Shown here: in pieces, positions 39,489 to 64,000 of the stretch
Numbering within the stretch: the first letter of the stretch is position 1
Layout of the letters: each line of letters starts with the position of its first letter
From: Chaenocephalus aceratus
Lineage: Eukaryota > Chordata > Actinopteri > Perciformes > Channichthyidae
Length of the DNA stretch: 64,000 nucleotides
Direction: 5' to 3'
Assembly: GCA_023974075.1 (NCBI GenBank)
Contig: CM043803.1
Location: forward strand, 3,941,495-4,005,494
Notes under the pieces: model-generated
Told to the model about the DNA's origin: nothing
The model's database searches: none
Seen by the model: the letters and a program-made list of their open reading frames with translations, nothing else
Translations under genes and position numbers: made by a program

Positions 39489-39496
39489 TATAAAAG
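39489..39496 (+). promoter_or_regulatory. TATA box of col1a1
   Basis: TATAAAAG lies 32 bp before the segment AGTAGGGAGTTTCTGC (39521), which resembles the start of mammalian COL1A1 mRNA (GGGAGTTTCTC). This places the transcription start at about 39521 and the ATG about 130 nt downstream, close to the mammalian 5' UTR length. Confidence 0.8.
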
Positions 39497-39630
39497 CCAA
39501 GCTAACTCATTTGTTTAGGCAGTAGGGAGTTTCTGCTAGGGTCTGGATTGGAGTTACACGCACGGACCCTATCTTGTATGAGTGGTGTCTGAGGAGAAAA
39601 AAAGGATTCCCCCTCTATCTCAAAGAATCT

Positions 39631-39649
39631 ACATGTCTAATATTTAGAC

Positions 39650-39653
<4 letters not shown>
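39631..39653 (+). promoter_or_regulatory. collagen 5' stem-loop with start codon and 4-codon uORF
   Basis: ACATGTCTA (39631-39639) pairs perfectly with TAGACATGT (39645-39653); the col1a1 ATG (39650) lies in the 3' arm. The same stem-loop is known in type I and III collagen mRNAs, where LARP6 binds it to coordinate translation. The 5' arm also starts a tiny uORF, ATG TCT AAT ATT TAG (39633-39647), ending two bases before the main ATG, as in human COL1A1. Confidence 0.9.
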
Positions 39654-56460
<16,807 letters not shown>

Positions 56461-57580
56461 AAAGAACGAAATTTGGACATGAAATTGTTGTTTTTTTTCT
56501 AGCAGTCATCTCTAAATCCCTTTTCCTATGCATTCAAAACTCATTCGGCTGCCATTGGCCCACATGCTTTAAAACCACTCTACTGAAGACCATGTTTGTG
56601 TTTTTACAATCATGAGAAGTTTTTGGGACTGCTACTTCAACCAAAACCGACCACAAGGACACTTTAAAAAGAATCTTTTGTTTCCACTGGCAACAAGAAA
56701 ATAATATATGCTTGTGTAAAATGTCCCCCTGGAGATTGAGAAAAAAAAAAAGATCCACACATGCAATGAAACACAGGTGACTTTTGCCATTTTCTACCAC
56801 TGCGGAAGGACATTGAAAACAACAAGTGATGTGTACCATTTTTCTGGTGTTAAATAAATTGTAAAAAGTGTGAAGTGTCTTTTTGTATTAAATTCTTAAA
56901 AGAAGCTCAGACAAAGACCAGAAAAGAGCAAAAAGCTCACCTTCATTGCAAAACGTAGATGGCTACCTCAAAAACAAGAAATTACCACCGTATTCTTTCT
57001 TAAATGAAAAGGGAATATTTTACACAAGTTTATTGTGGGGAAATCAAAAAAGCATTCAAAGGTGCTATGACCATTTAATTGAGGTCCAGATATTGGTGTT
57101 TGATGGTGAATCTCTCGCTGTCATACTGTAATTATTGCCACTAATGCCTGCAGAACCTCTGGTGCTAAATTGACTCATGTCTTGTTGTCTCTGCAGTGCA
57201 ATTGTTTTCTTCTTAAGTGTTCTGCAAAGGTGATCACTGCAGATGTAATGCATGCAATCATGTCTTTGTTGATAAAAAGCAAGTGACTCTGGTTAAATAC
57301 CATTTCCCCCTGCACATTTGTTCAGTGTTGATCCCTCTGTCTGTTTGCCCACCGGGGAAAACTCCTCCTCACTAAAAAAAAAAACAGCACACATCTCCCA
57401 CCCTGTTGTTTATGTTGTTTGTTGATGTCTTTCGCGAAGGGTTTCTTAAAAAATAATTTGAAGCAGACCCACTTTCATGGTTTAAAATAGAGATTCTGTA
57501 CTCATTTTGTACATGTATAATAAATTGAGATGTTTTTAATTATTTTGGGTGCTGAAATAAAGCATGTGAAGTGGTCTACT
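56461..57580 (+). promoter_or_regulatory. col1a1 3' UTR with two polyadenylation regions
   Basis: AATAAA at 56853-56858 would give a short 3' UTR of about 0.4 kb; AATAAA at 57519-57524 and 57556-57561 would give a long one of about 1.1 kb, mirroring the two COL1A1 mRNA sizes in mammals. The stretch 57510-57570 (TTGTACATGTATAATAAATT and onward to AATAAAGCATGTG) is almost identical to the human COL1A1 3' end as I remember it. Confidence 0.85.
57160..57167 (+). promoter_or_regulatory. miR-29 8-mer target site in col1a1 3' UTR
   Basis: TGGTGCTA is the exact complement of the miR-29 seed plus the favoured terminal A. miR-29 represses collagen mRNAs in vertebrates. The site is present only in the long 3' UTR form. 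Confidence 0.6.
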
Positions 57581-58654
57581 CAGTGGCTGAGTTTTCACTG
57601 TCCTGATTTGCAACTGTTGTGAAACTAAAATCAGGTGTTAAGATTTTGGGAAATAATTAATATAGGCCTACTTAAGCTACATTGCACATGTTGTAGTTGG
57701 AAACATGGATGCCACATCAAAAAACAGTTACAATAGGGTTCAGGATCAACTGTTCCACGACAGTTGCACTGAGTACATTGCTATTAAGCAGCAGTGAAAA
57801 CAACGCCAATATATAATAATCCAACCTGGCTTTTTCTTATCAATACACATACATTCGCTGTTGATTTGAATCTGAATATATTTAGGAATTTGAGCTAAAA
57901 CAGTATAAAATGAAAGTGTTAACAAGACACGTATCTATTGCATTAAATATCACTTTACATGTTTTGACCCCCCCCCCCAACAAATAAGGAATTTGCATGA
58001 AATTGCCACGGGAGGACATGTTTGTTGAACCAAAAATATTCCCATATTAGATGAAGCCCGGCCCCTGCTGGATATTCAATGCCACAATAGTCGCCTGGGA
58101 AGTTTAAAACGGAATCAAAACAATAAGAAACCTGCTGCTGCACTGCCCTCTGGTGGTTTCATGTGGTCAGGTCTCACTGCCTCAACACCAAAACCAGACA
58201 AAATATGTCGCCCTCTGAGAAAAGATTGAATACATATTATTTTATAGCGATATAAAGATGATTTGAATGCAATTGAGCAGTGGGTCTTAACTATTATGGA
58301 GTGTGACCCTTTAAAGCCACACAAACAAACAAAGGTAGCTCATGAACATATGCAAAATGATCTGATAATCTGATCTTAACCAAAGTGACAATAGGTCCAA
58401 AGAGGTCAAATTATATCAGAAAAATAGATCACAGGAGGAATACATCGAAAACAAACCTTGCTCAAGTTGCCAAGAATCTCCGATATGAGTGCTTCTCCGT
58501 TAACATCCACTAGTACTGAAGAATGTCTGTAAAAAGCCTTTAAAATAGAGTAACAATGCTTCAAGTCTGTCTTAAAACAATAGCAAGGTGTCAATTAGAG
58601 AATAAAAACACTTGAGAAATAGTGCAAATCTTAGCTTTTGACACAACAATGACG
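57581..58654. other. spacer between convergent col1a1 and sgca
   Basis: About 1 kb of AT-rich sequence with a short C-tract (57968-57979). No ORF or repeat of note. Confidence 0.6.
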
Positions 58655-58674
58655 AATGTGACTTCTGATCTTTT

Positions 58675-58680
58675 TTTATT
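58675..58680 (-). terminator. sgca polyadenylation signal
   Basis: AATAAA on the minus strand (TTTATT on plus), about 165 nt after the sgca stop codon. It puts the transcript end near 58655. Confidence 0.75.
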
Positions 58681-58842
58681 GGCAGTTAAAGATGGCGGAA
58701 AAAACAAAGTCATAAACAGCAAATAACAACTTTACAAACTACTATTTTACTTTAAGAAAAAAAAAAGATTTACCACTGCAAATATATAACCATAGACTGT
58801 ATGCATGACACAAAGGGAAAGGGTTAGGCTTTATCCATCTTC

Positions 58843-61800
58843 TCATTTCCTGGAAAAACAAACAACGTAATGAGTTAATGTTCTTAAAAACATTAAAAAC
58901 ATTTTCAAGATTATTCTTCAATTATAGAGAAGAATGAATGCAGTGTTGTATGAGGAAGTCACTTGAGTGGTTTTACCTGGGCAGCGTGTCGCTGTATGGA
59001 TCACTACGAAAACAGGAGAACAAAAACAAATCAGCAAAACTGAACACCGATATACAAAGAAGTAATTATTATTGAAGCAGTATGCTGGTATGACAATAAA
59101 GCATCAGTGGGAGTGGTCCTTACTGCTGGGCCAGGATGAGGGGGATGCTGGGGCTGTCACCCCGCAGTGGGGCCCGGTCCAAAGTGCGGCTGTTGAACAT
59201 GGGCAGTGTGGACAGAGGAGAAGCAGAACTACGCTGTCCCGCCATGTTCCTCAGCTCGTCAGTGTTCCCGTGGATGGTGTGGTGGTGGTACAGCTGAATC
59301 CTGCAGCAAAGAAAACAACACATACAGCATTATGTGCTTTTTCTAAATAAATATCCATGGGTTCGTAGATAACGCTTAAAAAAACAAGTTTTTCCGCCTT
59401 ACATAATATGTTTTTTTACAAAAATGTATTATAGATTGAAAGGCAGAGTGAATAGATGTGTGAAAGATGCTAAAGTGTTGGCCTTTCCTAATGTGATTGG
59501 GGAGGGAGTTCCAGAGGGAGGGGAGGCTGCAGCAAAGACCCTGATGCCCGGAGCTTGTTCCTGATTGGCTGTAGAAGATGGGGTGTGTTGTGTGATAAGG
59601 TCACAAAGGCAAGGTTGTTGATGGCTAAGTAGGTGAGAAGTCAATGCGTATTTGATGGGTAACCAGTGGAGGTCAAGGAGGATAGGTGGTCGGAGGATGC
59701 TGTTGCAGAATGACCTCGTACCCATGGTTAGCATCTTACCGCGTGAAGGATTTTAGTCATTGGACGAATGGATCTTTAGTTAGATGATTCATGTGAAAAT
59801 ACATTGTGTAAAGTCTGTATTCAATCAGAGAACAGAGAAAAATGTACTTACTGGTTCGTTCTTGCATTCCTCTTCGTACTATGAGAAAAAGAGAAAAATG
59901 TCACCTCTGTGTCACAGAATATCAGGATCAATCAAGGGCTTGCCTTAAAGGGTCAGTTCACCTACAAAACAGAAATGTGTGTATTCCCCCTCCAGTGGTA
60001 CATATTGAATTGTTGTGGCTGCATGAATGTCTACAAGGGGAATGTTTTTTTTTATTTGGCCAACTTAGCATCATATGTATATTATTATTTATATATTTTG
60101 TTTTCAACAGATTGATGCATACACTCCCTCTCGTCTGCCGAACATGATGTAGGCCAGCAGGAGACACAGGATGATGGCGAGGATCAGCGGCACGATCACT
60201 GTCACGATGTAGTCCGGGAAGAAGTCTCTGCTCGGGGGAGACTCGGGGGGGTTGAAGTCTCCTCCGTCCTCCAGAATGCCCGAGCCCACGGGGGGAGCGG
60301 GCGGAGCCGTTGCCTGCTTAGTCAGATCAAACTGTGGGAAAAAGGAAGGGAAATGTCAAAATGTGTCTTTTGGACAACATTTGTGAGATTAGTCATACAT
60401 TTTTTTGATTGTTAATTTTTTTTTCATGCAGAAAGTCAAAAATGTAATGGTTCCTGGTGCCCTGGTACATTTTAATGGGATTATTACTATGATCTGATGT
60501 TTTATAGATAAAACAATTATTCAATAAATCAAAAACATTATTGCAGCACCAAAGAGTTCAGGACCTCTCTAGTGGGTTACAAGTTGAATAAGAGGGGCTT
60601 TGCTTTTGCTTTTTTTGTAAAGAACTGGAGGAATTTAAATCTTCAGACCTCAAGAAATACAATTCTTTAGCAATCAGAACATATTTTGGGGTTTATTTTA
60701 AATATGTTACCTGGATTAATTGCCTAACATGGTACGAGGTTCACATGTTTAAATTATAATTATAATATTTATAATAATAGCTTTTATTTGGAGGTGCCTT
60801 TCAAAACACCCAAGGACACCTCACAATTCATAAAATGTGAAAAAAAAAAGTGAAAAAAAAGTAGAAGCACAAAAACACACTTTCTCTTTTAAAGTCATGG
60901 CCATTTCTACTGATCATAACTCCACCTTTAAATAGTAAAAACAATGTTTTGAATTCACTTTTAAATATATAAGAGACAAGCATAATGACACATTATCATT
61001 CTTAATGATAAATATATTTGATAGATTTTTAGAGTCCAAGTTAACAAGTTAAAGTATATATTTTATCATACTAAAAAAGCAAAATGGGGAAAAAAAGGAT
61101 TTAAAATACTATTTTCAAACTAATCCAAAACCCTGACATTTAAAGAGAATTACCTTTGCATACAAGTTTACCATGTCAAGTTTCCATAAAACTGGATCGC
61201 TAATTCTAATTCTTTATATTTGATTAATGAATAAAGAATCGTGTTTTTTCAGGCCTCACCAGCTCCGTCTTGCACCACGTGATGCAGTTGCTGGGAATGT
61301 GGCAGAAGTTACATTCTCCGGGGACCTTGACCTTGGCTCCAGCTGTGCACTGCTTTTCATGCTCTGCAGTCAGCACCCTCAGGAGACAATCTGAGAAATA
61401 CTGCTCCGAGGCCACCTTCACGTACACACTGAAACACATTTAGGAACACAGTTATTATGAAGCTTCAACGTACAGCCTGTCACTGACATCTCTTTGATTA
61501 CCCTTCAAAGTGTCCTGCCAGCGGGAGGGGAACTCTGCCGCCGCGGTCCAGGGCGTTTGTGATGTTCACTATTTCCAACTCCTCCGTGTCCCACAGCTTC
61601 TGTAGATCATGCTTTATCTCATCCTGAACAGAAGAGGGCAGCACCTTCTCAATCTCCCTCAGCTTGATGAAGAACTCAGCTTCATAAGGCAGAATCCTCT
61701 CTGTGAGGGAGAGCAGGGACATAGACATGTCATTATTACACTCCATTGTTTAACTGTTACATGCATCATCATTTAAATGTCCATTACCTGCAGTGGCTTT

Positions 61801-62855
61801 GATCACCAGTATGTGTCTGGCTGCTTCATAGCTTCGTTTGTTAATGGCAAAGATCTGTCAGAAACAGAGAGTGTATATATATATATGTACAGTACATCAT
61901 ACAGTAGTTATGAGTTTTCATATTTTTACACTATAGATTTTTTTAATATAGCGCTTTCCTGAAGACATTTTGTTTCTATATTTGACGACTTTTTCCATCG
62001 ATCATGGTTTGTTGACGGGTGTGTTTTCACATTCAGGGAATTTGCTGTGATGTATTGGTGCAAAAGGTAAACATATTAAAAAAGAATTAAAGCAATTATT
62101 GCAACAAAAAAGAACATAAATACAGAAAAAAAGGCCTTTAAAAAAATAGGTGCAACAGACATAAATATAGAATCAAATTAAAAGTTAAATAGTATATGAA
62201 AATAAAGTTAAATAATGCCTCAACCCTCTTGAGTTTGCCTAACTATTAATACATAATGTGTAATAACACTGAGAGACCTTGTGATCTCTGGCTTTATGTA
62301 CTTTGACTATACACAATGACAGTCTTTTCAAATGTTTTTTTTTAAATATATCGCATTCTTAGTGAATTACAGGTATAAACAGACTTTCAATGGGATGGGA
62401 AATTACATTTAAAGATTTTATTATAGTTATATTTGTAACTTCTGACTGTTTACATATTTTTAGCGATAATGACTAAAGATTTGTATATTTTTATAGGCAC
62501 CCGTGTCATTTGTTCATCCATTTTTGAAAAGGGTTGCAGTTTGGGAATTTAAGGAGTATTTATTAGATAGAGTTGTTGGTTACATCCAAAATGTTGCATG
62601 TTTTCCAGCTTTAATACATTCTGTTTGAAGGATATTAAAGTTCCACGTCATTTGCCGTCTCTTCTTCTTCAAAGATATGTGTCTTCATATATTTGTTTTA
62701 AGTTGGATCAAAACAACAGCACTACAGAAACACCCAAAGCTTTTGTCTCCGAGGGTCTGACAGCAGAACCTGACATTTAACACCAATGTTCCGGATAGCT
62801 TCTTAGAATTAAGATTTGTCTCCACTGTTATCCTTGTTTGGCCCTTTATCTACTG

Positions 62856-62897
<42 letters not shown>

Positions 62898-63676
62898 AAT
62901 GTCAGAATAAATACAGTAAAATGGAAAATTAAGCCACAGATGTCATATTACATTACATGTTACTTGTCATATGCAGCAGATATCACTTCAGACCTCAATT
63001 ATAGTTTTTCCTGGAGCAGTTGGCGTGCCGTACAGGAATCCATTATCGTAGGGGTGCCTCTGGGTGAAGCGCACCCACTCTGGGAGGTCTGGGAAACTCT
63101 GCTGGTTGCACTTAAAAATCATGGGGTCATCGTACAAGCGGCCAGCTTTATGACAAACAAAAAAGAGAGTAAAAGGGTTGAGGAACATGCAATAAGAAAA
63201 TCTACACCTTCAATAAAGATGATAAAAGAGTGGATGAATATGATTCTTACCGTAGAGTTTTGACAAAGGTTCAAAGTCATTCTGGAAATACTCTCTCAGC
63301 AGCTCGTATGTAAATAACTTCCCCACAGGAATGGTAACTTTGATCTCTGCATTTGCCTCAAAGAAACTGACAGCACACACTGCGAGGACATGTGAAAAAA
63401 AGAAAAAACACCAAAAGATGTATCTGAATGGTCAAGCAAAACTCTTCATTGACATACAAAATAAAATATGACAACACACACCGTCTGATGTTGTTGTCTA
63501 ACCGTTAAAGTCCTACAATACTCGACTGATTAAATCAGGACCAAATGTCCTCAGGACCAAATAACAACAGACACAAAGAAACTGGCTTTCCAGAGTTGTT
63601 ATAATACATCAAGTTATAATATTTCAGGAATAAACTTGCCTGTTAAACAGAGGAACCAGCTCCTGCAGCCTGCCAT
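58843..63676 (-). CDS. sgca: alpha-sarcoglycan
   Basis: Single-pass membrane glycoprotein of the dystrophin-associated sarcoglycan complex, stabilising the muscle sarcolemma. Exons, in transcript order: 63676-63640, 63379-63251, 63145-62994, 61854-61788, 61700-61502, 61428-61260, 60331-60123, 59878-59852, 59300-59124, 59003-58977, 58849-58843. All phases agree, giving 399 residues (human 387). Signal peptide [19 protein letters not shown]; cadherin-like ectodomain with [19 protein letters not shown]-glycosylation Asn174 in [11 protein letters not shown], the same position as human; a cysteine cluster in exon 6 ([16 protein letters not shown]); transmembrane 292-315; cytoplasmic [16 protein letters not shown] and PLSTLPMFN blocks. 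Intron 1 is GC-AG. Reading through the exon 9 donor would instead stop at 59120 (389 residues). Confidence 0.95.
59430..59734 (-). repeat. degraded LINE RT C-terminal fragment in sgca intron 8
   Basis: The minus-strand ORF reads [18 protein letters not shown], then [25 protein letters not shown] and [11 protein letters not shown], the decayed C-terminal block (LHWLPI..R..FK, ...SFKSLLKTHLF) of an L2/Rex-type reverse transcriptase. It diverges from the 29759-31036 copy, so it is a different, older family or insertion. Confidence 0.65.
60768..60850. repeat. possible dispersed repeat tail in sgca intron 6
   Basis: The sequence 'tttatttggaggtgcctttc' followed by 'acacccaaggacacctcac' and an A-rich run resembles a recurrent fish retroposon tail. 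It is identified only by resemblance. Confidence 0.35.
62856..62897. repeat. (AAC)n microsatellite in sgca intron 3
   Basis: About 13 AAC units. The poly-Asn ORF across it is an artefact. Confidence 0.97.
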
Positions 63677-64000
63677 CTTGTTTGGGTCTGTGATTGACAG
63701 GGCCAAGCGGAGAGGGGCTTGGTCACAGCAGAAGACATGTCAGAGCTATTTTTGCCTCGCTCACCTCATAACATCCGGGGAGATGTCTGTGAATGTGTGG
63801 GGGGTAAATAAAGAGCCGTATTATTCACTCTGGAGATATATAACCACCGGAGTTACTTTAGGCATGATGTTTCCATACTTAAAACAAATAAGTACAATTA
63901 CTTAAGTACTTGCATATAATATGGAGGTTCTTTACATTAGTTTTTTTCTTTATTGCTACTTTATACTTCTTCTAGGGAAATATTTTAGTTTTATTTATTT
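63677..64000 (-). promoter_or_regulatory. sgca 5' flank and probable promoter region
   Basis: Sequence upstream of the sgca ATG on the minus strand. A TTATATATCT motif (63835-63844 on plus as AGATATATAA) is TATA- or MEF2-like, which would suit a muscle gene. The transcription start is not determinable by eye. Confidence 0.35.

Noticed and set aside
62838..63263. ORF with a long poly-Asn run
   Set aside because: Produced by the (AAC)n microsatellite in an sgca intron and by antisense reading of sgca exon 3.

Overview
The window is vertebrate nuclear DNA, most likely from a teleost fish. It holds multi-exon genes with GT-AG introns, AT-rich intergenic DNA, and abundant fish-type repeats (an L2-like LINE, hAT and PIF/Harbinger MITEs, CA/AAC/CAAT microsatellites). 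Nothing bacterial is present, so operons, ribosome binding sites and origins do not apply.

Regions. (1) 125-3585, + strand: the 3' part of a retinol saturase (retsat) gene. Its downstream exons read well, but the upstream part has two frameshifts, premature stops and missing exon sequence, so it is best called a pseudogene, or else a badly assembled copy. (2) 3586-39488: about 36 kb with no confidently recognisable host gene. It contains several transposons: an internally deleted L2-type LINE on the minus strand (29109-31985), a 3' fragment of the same family (20342-21164) interrupted by a 400-bp hAT MITE with an exact 8-bp target duplication, a hAT element carrying a BED zinc-finger ORF (23880-25148), two adjacent Harbinger-like MITEs sharing TAA target sites (11397-12279) and others. 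A few exon-like segments (4992-7148, 13752-14473) are flagged with low confidence. (3) 39489-57580, + strand: a complete fibrillar collagen gene, pro-alpha1(I) type (col1a1), with TATA box, conserved 5' stem-loop, 51 exons coding for 1450 residues, and a 3' UTR with a deeply conserved terminal segment. (4) 58655-63676, - strand: a complete alpha-sarcoglycan gene (sgca), 399 residues from 11 coding exons.

col1a1 and sgca converge tail to tail about 1 kb apart, the same arrangement as human COL1A1/SGCA. Both act at the cell surface or matrix (fibril-forming collagen; dystrophin-associated complex in muscle), but the arrangement is inherited synteny and not evidence of a shared pathway.

Most interesting points: the col1a1 C-propeptide lacks both cysteines used for interchain disulfides while everything else is canonical, including exactly 1014 helix residues; sgca has a GC-AG first intron and a stop codon that overlaps a splice donor, giving two possible C-termini; the LINE/hAT nesting has a matching empty site in the same window. 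I did not find evidence of a wholly new biological system.
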